From Gracilaria caudata (lineage: Eukaryota > Rhodophyta > Florideophyceae > Gracilariales > Gracilariaceae): a stretch of DNA of 16,933 bases. Positions 7,623-15,729 of this stretch are shown piece by piece. The DNA lies in the NCBI GenBank assembly GCA_030374735.1, contig JASCIV010000554.1, positions 1 through 16,933 of the forward strand, written 5' to 3'. Position 1 is the first letter of the stretch; each line of letters starts with the position of its first letter. The translations under genes were made by a program, and so were the position numbers. The notes under the pieces are model-generated. The model worked only from the letters and a program-made list of their open reading frames with translations, was not told the DNA's origin and ran no database searches.

Positions 7623-7922
7623 GGCGACAAGTTTTGCTCCGGGAGGAGGTGGCCGTGCTAGGAACCGTGCTTCCGGGTGAGAACCGCTTCGGGGTGTTGC
7701 CGCATGCGGATGGCAGCGAGATAGCAGCCCGGCTTCAATCGCCGCGCGGATTAATTTAATGCGCTGGGTTGAGCTCTGGGTACACGTAGTCGTGCATTTG
7801 CCAGAAACTGACATGTCACGAGAACGCCGTGCCCGTGTTTGATCTCTCATAATCTGGTCCGGGAGTTCTCTCTCTTTCCACGCGGAGCCTTTGCAGAAGT
7901 TCTGCATTCTGCTTCTGTTCAC

Positions 7923-9119
7923 ATGGGGAAACCGATAGCCTTCGTCTCAGGTCCATCCTTGCCTGCCTTGCGCCTTGTCCCAGATTCCAACATTGCAGCA
8001 TGTGCCAGATATCAGTACCAGCCCACCTTCCCAACGCGCCGTGCTCGTCTGTTATGCAGCCTCGCTCCAATCGATTATGGAGCTTCGGACAACGACTTTA
8101 TTCCCATAGCCAGTTTGCACAACTGCGATTTCGTTGATGAAGAGGATTCCGCCGCTCAAGACTGGAAGCCTACATACGATGGGGGCTCTGTACCTCCAAC
8201 TGGTTCGTCTTCAGGTTCTGGATCAGGTGGCTCTGACGATGATGCTGGACCTGCTCCAGACACGAACCTCGCCACACTACTGCGAGACTCTAACGCTGCG
8301 TTATCCGATGTTCCAACTGATATCTTGAATGCGTACCGTGAAGGCTTAATCCCACTCTCCGCCATCTCCAACTTCTTCTCAGCGCGGGCGAACATTCTCT
8401 CTCGCATGTTAATGGGTGCGGGGTCTGGAATGCGAAACAGGTTCTTGGCAGACAAGCTGTTCCTGCTTAAGATACTTATCGAAGAAGGAATTGGCATTTT
8501 TGGCAAACTATCTGCGGAGTATGAGCAACGACGCCAGAATTTTTGGAAGGAGAAAGAGTTTGTCTTCGCCAACTTAATAACAGCACTTTTAGCCGATTTC
8601 GCACTCGTTTACCTACCAGCTCCATCTGTTTCACTTACGAGGGCGTCAACTGAGAAAGGTCTTATGACTTGGATAGATAACCTGTCAAAGACATTGCCGA
8701 GTAATATCTTCCAGACCGATCGACCGTTCACCTTGGCGCAAAGGGCAGCTGGCTTCACCCTCAAGGCCAGTCAACTTTTCGTGGTAGGTATGGCTTGTTG
8801 CTTTACTGGCGTTATCCTAACCAACTCTCTTATTTTCATTAGGGAGAAACTCGATAAGAATTACGTACCAAAAACACAAAAGCAAAATCCTTTGCTCGTG
8901 TCTGTCCTGTACGCTGTGTTTCTCGGAGCCTCGTCCGGAACCAGATACCAACTTGTCAATGGTGTTGAGAACCATATATTCCCTCGCATCTTCCTCAAGA
9001 CTCCGCAAATAGTCGAAGAAGCAGCCACCTTCCTTCTACGCTACGGTAATACTTTTTGGGGCTCCCAACAATGGGTTATGTTCTGTCGGTTCACAAATGT
9101 GCAGAAGACCAAGGAGTAA
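7923..9119 (+). CDS. RETICULATA-related plastid membrane protein (DUF3411)
   Basis: 398 aa from the first ATG (7923); the longer frame only adds a TTG-initiated stretch. The leader (MGKPIAFVSGPSLPAL) fits plastid import and is followed by a flexible Gly/Ser/Asp linker (about 91-110). The conserved domain covers about 115-390: NLITALLADFALVYLPAP (217-234), QRAAGFTLKASQLF with a hydrophobic helix (273-305), SSGTRYQLVNGVE (337-349) and RYGNTFWGSQQWVMFCRF (373-390). These are the hallmarks of the RETICULATA/LCD1 family. Arabidopsis members sit in the chloroplast inner envelope and affect leaf-cell differentiation and amino-acid or purine metabolism, but the molecular activity is not settled. A unicellular host implies a basal plastid role rather than leaf patterning. 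Its stop is 24 bp from the Prp3 stop. Confidence 0.88.
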   Translation: MGKPIAFVSGPSLPALRLVPDSNIAACARYQYQPTFPTRRARLLCSLAPIDYGASDNDFIPIASLHNCDFVDEEDSAAQDWKPTYDGGSVPPTGSSSGSGSGGSDDDAGPAPDTNLATLLRDSNAALSDVPTDILNAYREGLIPLSAISNFFSARANILSRMLMGAGSGMRNRFLADKLFLLKILIEEGIGIFGKLSAEYEQRRQNFWKEKEFVFANLITALLADFALVYLPAPSVSLTRASTEKGLMTWIDNLSKTLPSNIFQTDRPFTLAQRAAGFTLKASQLFVVGMACCFTGVILTNSLIFIREKLDKNYVPKTQKQNPLLVSVLYAVFLGASSGTRYQLVNGVENHIFPRIFLKTPQIVEEAATFLLRYGNTFWGSQQWVMFCRFTNVQKTKE

Positions 9120-9143
9120 ACTCATTTCCAACCGCAGAGTCAT

Positions 9144-10910
9144 TTATTCGATTTCCTTAACACCCAGACTTTCGTTTCCAGCTGGACTGGCTTGAGCACA
9201 CAGGTTCCAGTAATGTTCAACGCCTCGTTTGCGGAACATGCCTCGGCACTCAACTTCTTCTGGTAACGACATTGTTTGAAATCGCTCGAAACATGCTTCA
9301 GGTATTCGCCCTTCCCAGAGAAGTATACAGCCCTTTTTTGAGTCCTCTACTTGAGATTGACCCTCATTGGAAGGATTCCCGGCTACCTCGGAACCACTTT
9401 TCTCGCTTTCAGCCCAATCAATACGCCTCAGCAACAACTTCTTAAACTTCCGAAGTGCCTTCTTTCCTCCTTCTACGACAACGACATGAAAAGCGCTGTA
9501 CAAGACCAGGACCCCGCTCATATTAAGCTGTCGTGCATTCATACTTATTTTGAACTTCTGACCTGCGTGAACGCTACCTAATCTGTAAACGGCGGCAAAT
9601 AAGCCCGCATTCTGATCATTTGTGATCTTCTCACGAGCCGCCTCGCGACGTTCTTCATGACTCTTCTTCCGTTCCTCATTCGCTAGTTCGTGTTTTCGTT
9701 TCCTTTCTTCAATTTGCTGCCGAACTTGCTGTTCAACTTTGGTGGGATCTGCCGTGACTTCTGACAGCAGCACTCGTCTCATGTTGCTCAACTTAACCTT
9801 TGGTGGTGGCGGAGGCATGAGTCCCAGAGCAATCATTTCCTGTCTTTCTTTTTGAACCTCTTGTCGTCGTTGTCTTCTAAGCTTCTTTGCTTCCTTCTTA
9901 GTGAGCATGAGAGGAAGTTCAGATGGTGGATCTTTTGGGATCGCTGAGGCAATGGGACGCGGGTGATGTATATACTGAGTTATGCGATCTTCTCGGATTT
10001 CGAAGTTTCTGCTCATGTCAACGTCCCCGTCTTTATCCCCGTCTTCATCGGTTCCCAAATAGCCAGGAACTTTGCCAATAAACGGCTGGTCCCACCATTC
10101 GCAGTCGGGCACTGACGCGTCTTTTACACGCAAGTCCTTCGATAGCGGTGGGAGAACAGGCAATTCGCCCTCTCCTTCGGCGAGGCGCTTGCGATATTCT
10201 TCTCTCCGGGCCTGAACTAACACCGCTTCTCTTTTACGCTCCGCTTGGGCAGCAATTTCTCCCTGAGTGACAAACTTAATTTCTCGTGGTGGTCGTGATC
10301 GAGAAATGGTGTTCTTGATGGACGGATCGTAATATGGATTTCGGGTGGGATCCTTGTCAAGAAGATCGTTATCAGATATTCTCAGAACAGCATCTAACTT
10401 GCGTTTCTTTTGGGCGGTTCTATTTATGCGAAGTGTTGAAACTGGAGCAATTGGGATTGATGAAAGATCAATTTTCCCCGCAGCCGTTGGCACATTCTGG
10501 GAAGACGAAAAGGGAGCAAGGTTGGGTGCAGCTGGAGAAGGAGCTTCAAATGTCCGCTTCGGTTGCTTGACGGAGGATGGTTCGGCAGTAGAAAAGCGAG
10601 ATCTCTTCCTTCGCTTCTTGGCGGGGACAACGCTCTCTGAAGTTGACTTTGAGACGTCTACTTGCTTTTCCTTCCCCACTGTCTCGACCTCATGAGTTCT
10701 GTTCTGTTGAAGAGAAGCGTTGGCCGCTCGCAAGGCAGCGACAGCTGGGTTGAGCAGCACTGGTGGAGCTCCATTTGCTGATAAACTCTGCTTTTCGTGT
10801 TCAGGTTTAGTTAGTACCGTGTCAACTGTACCAGTTACCTCATCGAGAGCGGTAAAACGAGAGCGGCCTCGTTTTCTCCTTGATGTCAATTTGCGGGTGG
10901 TTTCTGTCAT
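9144..10910 (-). CDS. PRP3: U4/U6 small nuclear ribonucleoprotein Prp3
   Basis: 588 aa from the ATG at 10910. Family blocks are visible: NPYYDPSI (191-198), SVPDCEWWD (266-274), LTKKEAKKLRRQRRQE (336-351) with the following charged helix to about 430, and a C-terminal ferredoxin-like DUF1115 domain (about 460-570). Prp3 binds U4/U6 snRNA stem II and the U6 3' end and holds the U4/U6.U5 tri-snRNP together before spliceosome activation. Two near-identical basic motifs, RKRGRSRF (12-19) and RKRSRF (101-106), sit in the disordered N-terminal third. No PWI domain is seen; human PRPF3 has one. The frame is open upstream to an in-frame ATG at 11054 (636 aa), with donor-like GTAAGT near 10977-10982, so the exact start is uncertain. 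Confidence 0.92.
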   Translation of the reverse strand: MTETTRKLTSRRKRGRSRFTALDEVTGTVDTVLTKPEHEKQSLSANGAPPVLLNPAVAALRAANASLQQNRTHEVETVGKEKQVDVSKSTSESVVPAKKRRKRSRFSTAEPSSVKQPKRTFEAPSPAAPNLAPFSSSQNVPTAAGKIDLSSIPIAPVSTLRINRTAQKKRKLDAVLRISDNDLLDKDPTRNPYYDPSIKNTISRSRPPREIKFVTQGEIAAQAERKREAVLVQARREEYRKRLAEGEGELPVLPPLSKDLRVKDASVPDCEWWDQPFIGKVPGYLGTDEDGDKDGDVDMSRNFEIREDRITQYIHHPRPIASAIPKDPPSELPLMLTKKEAKKLRRQRRQEVQKERQEMIALGLMPPPPPKVKLSNMRRVLLSEVTADPTKVEQQVRQQIEERKRKHELANEERKKSHEERREAAREKITNDQNAGLFAAVYRLGSVHAGQKFKISMNARQLNMSGVLVLYSAFHVVVVEGGKKALRKFKKLLLRRIDWAESEKSGSEVAGNPSNEGQSQVEDSKKGCILLWEGRIPEACFERFQTMSLPEEVECRGMFRKRGVEHYWNLCAQASPAGNESLGVKEIE

Positions 10911-11662
10911 TGATAACTCTTCGTCGATTTGGTTCGAAGAAAGAGCAAAGCTTTGATTCGAGGTATTCGATACTGACTTACCGAGTTGGTTGACTTCTTC
11001 TCGATGAGATTTATGAAGAAAAATATGATATGCTATAGTGCGGGAGCGGTGCATGCGCCCACCTTTGGCAACGTTAACGGAAACCTTGGCTTGCAGTGGA
11101 TACCCGGTACTCACGGCAATGTTAGAGAGGCAGAATGAAATTGAGTCTTAAACGCAAGGAGCGCTAAGCATGTTGTCTTCTCCACGATAGGAACTCGATG
11201 ATGATGATAGTGGCGAAAGTGATTCGAAAGCTGGCAGAGGTGGCGATTCATCTGCCGTGCTGTTCTACAGCTAAATTTATGATTAACCACCTTTTTCTTC
11301 AAAAATAGCAGCTTAAATTTGTACGGATTGTGGGCCGGAAGGGGAGGTCCTTTGCGGACAAGAGAAACTTGACAGGGGAAGAAGACCCAGCTAAGAGGTC
11401 AGCTAAGATTTCAAGCTGTTGCCAAACTCCCGAAACCCCGCACTGCACTCAAAGCTTTCTTCCGAAGTAGTTCAAAGTTGAGTTTTTCAATGATTCGTTG
11501 TTCAGATGCGATACATCGTAAACAGTTTTCCTTCAACAATCAACAAGCACGCTGGAGCAACAAGGCAAGGGTGGGCAAGAATTTGGTTGCTCTTCGTCGA
11601 AGCAGCGATCTTCGTGGTTATACGAGAGTTTTAACTCGTTGCTAAGCACGTTGTTTTCATTT
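10911..11662. promoter_or_regulatory. Divergent promoter, Prp3 / F-box gene
   Basis: No supported gene. Minus-strand donor-like sequences GTGAGT (near 11109-11114) and GTAAGT (near 10977-10982) suggest the Prp3 leader may be spliced. A short tandem repeat, CAGCTAAGA twice with GGT between, lies at 11388-11408. The segment is AT-richer than the neighbouring genes. Confidence 0.4.
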
Positions 11663-13114
11663 ATGTCTAGTCTAAGTCGAGAGCGAGAGAGATGCTGCGC
11701 TCTTCCAGTGGATGCCTGGAGCCAAGTGGCGTCTCACCTTTCTACGTCAGACCTAAGCAACTTGGCGTTGGTTTCAAAAACATGCAGGCTCGCTGCCTTA
11801 TCTCCGGATTTGTTCGCAACACACATACATTGTCAGCCTCCGAGCGACTTGCTTTCAACTACAAGTTATCAGACTATATACCGTGCTTCCATATCCCTTC
11901 AACATGCCCCGACTACGTTAACACTTCATTCACGTCAGTTGGGAAAAGTAACGATTCTTGGTTCCGTTTCAAAATATCTCATTTTGTACAATGAACTACA
12001 AGGGTTTGTCACGTGCACCCCCGCAGGTTGGCGTCGCAGTATCTTTGAACTGCTGACGGAGAAATCCGAAACGACATTACGATCAGCAGATCAAGCAGAA
12101 GCATCATCGGATAAGACCGTATCATTTCCGAAAAACGAGTTTGTGGCTGAAAGGTTTCTAGAATTGCCAGCCTGCAGAGTTGGTTTCGTTTGTACCGGGG
12201 ACAAGAAGAGTGGTAGAAAGCTGCGTACCGTATGTGCAAAGACAGGAAAGACGGTTGAAGAAGTCGTTCTTCCTTTAAATGAAGAGACAGATTTGAAATT
12301 CTCAACCAGCAACGAGAAACAGAAGGTAGCCCTTTTGGGGGGAATTCTCTCACAGTATGTGGTCTACTATACCCTTGACTCTTTTAACGTGGTTTTGCGA
12401 AATACCGGCACCTTGGTCAAGAGATGGTCGAGAGTAGAGGAGAGCATGTTAGTCAGAGGGGAAACTTCATTTAATGCACCACTAATAACCGGCGTTGTCT
12501 CGTGTGACATCGTAGAGGACGAGAAAATCTATCACGTACATCCACTCGAGGGTGGATCATCAGAGTATAATTTCAGTATAGATACCAAGGATCAGCTTAT
12601 TGATGTCACGAGAAGTCGTGACGGAAGAACGATAACGAAGCGAATATCCAGTGATGGCGTGGTAAAGCTATGGACTGTGGTTCGTCGCGATTCTGTCTTT
12701 CACTGGCTCCAGGCACTTCGTGGGAGCAACAAGTCAGGAGTTGTCGAAATGAGATCTAACGGCGCTCAAGTCTTTGTGAGACCGGACGGAGGCGACGGTC
12801 GAATAGTAAGATTAAACTACGACGCTTTCGTGCGAGTTGACAAGATAGCGAGACGCATACAAGGTATGAGTTATGACTGGGCTAGAGCAAGCTGGGATGG
12901 CAGAATTGTTTTGGCAGTTAGTCGAAAAGGCGGCTTCATTAGCATGTTTGACTGCGATGAAGGTCGTTGTTTGAAAAGTGTTTCCCTTGGCGATGAGCTG
13001 AATGATCTGATTCTCGTCGACGGGCATCTTCTTGTGTGCCTGACATCCAAAACTATCATTGAGTGTCACTTCAAACGATTCTGTCAATGCCGTGAGGCCT
13101 CTGGAGAATCATGA
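11663..13114 (+). CDS. F-box protein with propeller-like C-terminal region
   Basis: 483 aa from the first ATG (11663); the longer frame begins only with a TTG. Residues about 13-52 form an F-box (LPVDAWSQVASHLSTSDLSNLALVSKTCRLAAL), which would bind Skp1 in an SCF ubiquitin ligase. The remaining 430 residues have no family I can name. They show repeated beta-rich segments with WD-like endings such as VVKLWTVV, GFISMFDCDEGRCLKSVSL and HLLVCLTSKTIIECHFK, compatible with a degenerate beta-propeller for substrate binding. The last residues are Cys-rich (FCQCREASGES). The target is unknown. No intron is needed and the frame is continuous. F-box call good, propeller tentative. Confidence 0.75.
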   Translation: MSSLSRERERCCALPVDAWSQVASHLSTSDLSNLALVSKTCRLAALSPDLFATHIHCQPPSDLLSTTSYQTIYRASISLQHAPTTLTLHSRQLGKVTILGSVSKYLILYNELQGFVTCTPAGWRRSIFELLTEKSETTLRSADQAEASSDKTVSFPKNEFVAERFLELPACRVGFVCTGDKKSGRKLRTVCAKTGKTVEEVVLPLNEETDLKFSTSNEKQKVALLGGILSQYVVYYTLDSFNVVLRNTGTLVKRWSRVEESMLVRGETSFNAPLITGVVSCDIVEDEKIYHVHPLEGGSSEYNFSIDTKDQLIDVTRSRDGRTITKRISSDGVVKLWTVVRRDSVFHWLQALRGSNKSGVVEMRSNGAQVFVRPDGGDGRIVRLNYDAFVRVDKIARRIQGMSYDWARASWDGRIVLAVSRKGGFISMFDCDEGRCLKSVSLGDELNDLILVDGHLLVCLTSKTIIECHFKRFCQCREASGES

Positions 13115-14046
13115 TGATCAGAGGGCCCTAGGGTCAGCATTCCAAAGTTGATGAAGTTCCCCTGATTCCAAGCCAGTAAGAGCGATTGGAGGGCCACTAC
13201 ATGACTGCAAGGCCGGCTTTTATTTGTACACCATGCTATGTTGGCGATTATCGTATCTATCCCTCATTTGCTTTGCCAGTGACCCTCATAGACAGTCGGG
13301 ATCACAAGGAATTCGAAGCCTAAACTATTTAGAAGTCTGCCTCTGTGCTCGAAACATGTAGCATAGGCACAAGAATATGGTGCTCGCTGGCCACACCCAC
13401 ACGCGAGAATCTGCAAAACCACCACTGCTTTCCTGGCCAGTGTCACCGTGGTTATTCTCTAGAGGGACGGCGAGCTTTGGTAACGGTGTGTGTGTTTGGT
13501 GCGCCAAAGCATACTTTATAGGCCTTAAAGTATAAGGTTAACTTTTTGACTTCTATTCTTTAGGCTGCATCGCAAGTCAAAACGAAGCACACTTGTTCCC
13601 TATCTTCCAGGAGCGAAGTTGCATATGGTCAATATAGGGTTCGTGCTATAACGAGTAAACGCTATCCTTGTGAAGCTGAGGTTCACCTTCATATTGACCA
13701 ACTTTTGTTGCTCTTGTATCTACCTTCGTATGTGTTGGTCTTTGATCTCCAGAAAGAATTAAAATCCGCAGATCACAAAAATTGCGGAGACGACCTCGCT
13801 GTGTTTGGGTCCAGATTCTGAACTTCAGAATCTCGCCGTTTGAAGAAGACGTTGACTCACCAGAAAATAAACGTTCTTCTGTATCTACGCCGCCGCTCGG
13901 AGGTTTGGAAGGGTTAGATGAGTGAGTAGCCATCCAGCTTCATCACGTGCCACCTAAGAGGCAACACACTCCGATCAAGTAGATAAATATTGCAAACTTG
14001 AGCAAGTTTTCGTATTACCTGCAGGAAGTGCTTCGAACCCGTCACA
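13115..14046. other. Mostly non-coding gap upstream of the bilin lyase
   Basis: Holds the 3' flank of the F-box gene, a doubtful small minus-strand gene (13325-13933) and the short divergent promoter of the lyase (13934-14046). The latter includes a CACGTG G-box at 13944-13949, about 100 bp upstream of the lyase ATG. CACGTG is the core bound by bZIP and bHLH factors and is common in light-regulated plant promoters; its use here is inference. No tRNA or other RNA gene recognised. Confidence 0.4.
13325..13933 (-). CDS. Hypothetical small protein, possibly spliced
   Basis: An ATG at 13933 opens a 95-aa frame (to 13646) with a Ser/Pro/Gly-rich start (MATHSSNPSKPPSGG). Twenty-four codons in, a strong donor-like GTGAGT appears (exon end 13861). 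Joining to the acceptor TTTTGCAG at 13411 restores frame and gives 52 aa ending in a hydrophobic WVWPASTIFLCLCYMF segment and a basic tail (13325-13410). That would be a tail-anchored-like membrane protein with a 450-nt intron. An alternative internal exon starting at 13746 also keeps frame. No family is recognised and splicing is not proven. The start lies 113 bp from the divergent bilin lyase ATG. Confidence 0.3.
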
Positions 14047-14736
14047 ATGGCGTTCATCACGCAAATACCGGTACTGCATCGGCCGAGCACACGAGTAGGT
14101 GCGTCACTCTGTCCAATTTCGATTGTGTCAACGAGAAAGGTATGCGCGGCACGCGTGAGAATGGTGGCAGAGCCCGCGTCTCGCGCTCCGTTTTCAACGG
14201 TAGGAATGTCGGTGGAGGACTTTTTCAAGCGTTCATTAGGTGTGTGGCGCTCGCAACGATCTAGTCACATTCTGGCGTTTGCGCAATTTGAAGCCATTAC
14301 AAGTGAGATCAGCATCGAACAGATTTCGGTTGATGACCAAAGAACAAAGGATCTGGCTGCGCTGCACAAGGTGGCTCTCGACGAGATTGCCATTGCGATT
14401 TTTATGAGTTGGGAGGGAGAATCTGACTGGGATGACGACACAGAGGGAGATTTGAGCGGACAAACGGTTTTGGCTGTGACCAAGGACAGTGAGAACAGCG
14501 GGAAACTACTTCGCAGTAGCGGATATGCTGAGACTATTCCGGCGGTGGGCGAATGGCGCATGACGGACGAGGGCGTTTTTGTGCTGGAAACGCCTTACGA
14601 GGCTGCGGCAGCTGAAGAGCGCATTTGGTTCGCAACCAAGGACTTGCGCATGAGAGTTTCGCAGATTCGCACGAGCTCTGGTGCCGGTGTGGTTAGCGCG
14701 TCGTTGAGCACGGAAATTCGCAGATTGAACATGTGA
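14047..14736 (+). CDS. CpeS/CpcS-type phycobiliprotein chromophore lyase, plastid-targeted
   Basis: 229 aa, ATG in good context (CACAATGG). Residues 1-53 are basic and Ser/Val-rich with an early Phe (MAFITQIP) and no acidic residue until 41, as expected for a plastid transit peptide. Residues 54-229 match the lipocalin-fold CpeS/CpcS family: SVEDFFKRSLGVWRSQRSSH (55-74), GKLLRSSGYAE (152-162), a VGEWRMTDEGVFVLET block (167-182), EERIWFATKDLRMR (190-203) and a terminal ASLSTEIR. The family attaches phycocyanobilin or phycoerythrobilin to the conserved Cys (about position 84) of phycobiliprotein subunits. Which bilin and subunit are used here cannot be told. The protein ends where family members usually end. 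It is convergent with the Tma17-like gene, 113 bp away. Confidence 0.9.
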   Translation: MAFITQIPVLHRPSTRVGASLCPISIVSTRKVCAARVRMVAEPASRAPFSTVGMSVEDFFKRSLGVWRSQRSSHILAFAQFEAITSEISIEQISVDDQRTKDLAALHKVALDEIAIAIFMSWEGESDWDDDTEGDLSGQTVLAVTKDSENSGKLLRSSGYAETIPAVGEWRMTDEGVFVLETPYEAAAAEERIWFATKDLRMRVSQIRTSSGAGVVSASLSTEIRRLNM

Positions 14737-14849
14737 GTGAGAGAGAGATTGGCGTATTTACTGTGAGTTTATAAGCGAGGTTTGCATTGTGTAGAAACGA
14801 TAATGAACAGTTGAGAGTGAGAGAGAGAGAGTGAGTGAGTGAATTTGTC
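14737..14849. repeat. GA-rich simple repeats in the convergent 3' spacer
   Basis: Purine-rich GAGA/GAGTGA runs follow the lyase stop directly (14735-14751) and recur at about 14812-14842, including three GAGT units. The low-complexity plus-strand purine tract lies in the overlapping 3' UTR zone of two convergent genes. Confidence 0.7.
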
Positions 14850-15401
14850 TCATAGATACAAGCCGTTTTGTTGGGCGGAGGCAGTTGTGCGCACGTTGCG
14901 GTCGGTTTGAGAGGGTGGCGCGAAAGTAACAGCACGAGAGGCAGTGGCCGACGAAGCATTGCGCGGTTGTTGTTGTTGTTGTTGTTGTTGTTGCTCGCGT
15001 GGAGAAGGGAGATGATCAGCGTGCGGTTGCAGAGCGCTTATACAACGACGTAAACGAGATATGGCGGCATTCCGCTTGAGAATGATGGCGACGTTTTCTC
15101 CAATGGCTTGGGTGAGATCGGGGTCGGTGTGCTGCGGGTCGATGGCTTGCATCTCGGAGTTGGAGGCGAGCAACATGGAGACGCTCTTGACGAGGTGCTC
15201 GAGCTCGGACTGGAGCTCGGCGAGACCCATGTGCTCGTACGACTTGTTGGCCGTGGACGGGTGCGGGTGCAGGTTGACGGAGGAGGAGGCGGGGGTGAAG
15301 TAGATGGCGGGGGCGATTATCTTCTCGCGGCGGAGAGACTGCTGCGGCTGCGGCTGCGGCTGCGGCGGCGGCGGCGGCGGCGGTGCGGACGACGACTGCA
15401 T
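14850..15401 (-). CDS. Small coiled-coil protein, Tma17/Adc17-like (tentative)
   Basis: 183 aa from the ATG at 15401 (context GCCATGC). A Pro/Gln-rich N-terminus (seven Pro, then alternating Gln-Pro) leads to a helical core at about 55-125. That core has a heptad-like LAELQSELEHLVKSVSMLL helix, a loop rich in Asp/Pro, then TQAIGENVAIILKRNAAISRL. The order helix, SN, acidic loop, (A/V)xxEN(x)xxIL helix resembles yeast Tma17 (Adc17), a chaperone that helps Rpt6 pair with Rpt3 during 19S proteasome base assembly. The match is from remembered motif order, not a search. A nine-Gln tract, coded by nine identical CAA triplets (14967-14993), precedes a Ser/Thr/Gln-rich tail. Other coiled-coil families remain possible. 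Confidence 0.6.
   Translation of the reverse strand: MQSSSAPPPPPPPQPQPQPQQSLRREKIIAPAIYFTPASSSVNLHPHPSTANKSYEHMGLAELQSELEHLVKSVSMLLASNSEMQAIDPQHTDPDLTQAIGENVAIILKRNAAISRLRRCISALQPHADHLPSPREQQQQQQQQQPRNASSATASRAVTFAPPSQTDRNVRTTASAQQNGLYL
14967..14993. repeat. (TTG)9 microsatellite coding poly-Gln
   Basis: Nine uninterrupted TTG units on the plus strand, read as nine CAA Gln codons in the minus-strand gene. Uniform codon use suggests recent slippage and probable length variation between strains. Confidence 0.9.
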
Positions 15402-15729
15402 GGCGAGCAAGGCGCTGAGGGCGGAATGGGTGCAGACTGTGGGAGTGGACGGAAGGCGGAGGGACTACGAAGGGGGGTGGAGGGGGCGCAGAGATACAGA
15501 GGAACAAACAGACACGACTGGGAACACTCACACGAGCGCGCAGCCGCTGTATGCGCGGCGCTTGCGTTACGTTTGGGGCGGGGCGCTGCGCAGTAATTAC
15601 AGCGGCGCAATTGCAATCGGTTCGGTAATGCAGCGAAACAAGCGGCGCAGCGAGCCAATGGAATGGCGGCGCGCGCGGCGGAGGCCGCCAATGCGATATG
15701 CATGGAACACAATAAACCGTTACGCCGTT
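15402..15729. promoter_or_regulatory. Upstream region of the Tma17-like gene
   Basis: 328 bp between two minus-strand genes with no supported ORF, because ORFs here are shadows of GC-rich sequence. CCAAT occurs at 15655-15659 and 15688-15692 on the plus strand, a possible CCAAT-factor site readable in either orientation. AT-rich bases at the far end are probably the 3' UTR of the Myb-like gene. Confidence 0.35.

Noticed and set aside
7447..7680. Plus-strand ORF opposite exon 1 of the orphan gene
   Set aside because: Shadow of the minus-strand exon, which has a good ATG, leader and splice donor.
11111..11302. Minus-strand 63-aa ORF upstream of Prp3
   Set aside because: His-rich with no family resemblance; more likely promoter or leader of Prp3.
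14693..14959. Minus-strand ORF rich in Leu/Ser/Thr across the GA repeats
   Set aside because: Composition comes from the GAGT/GAGA repeat, and it overlaps the ends of two supported genes.
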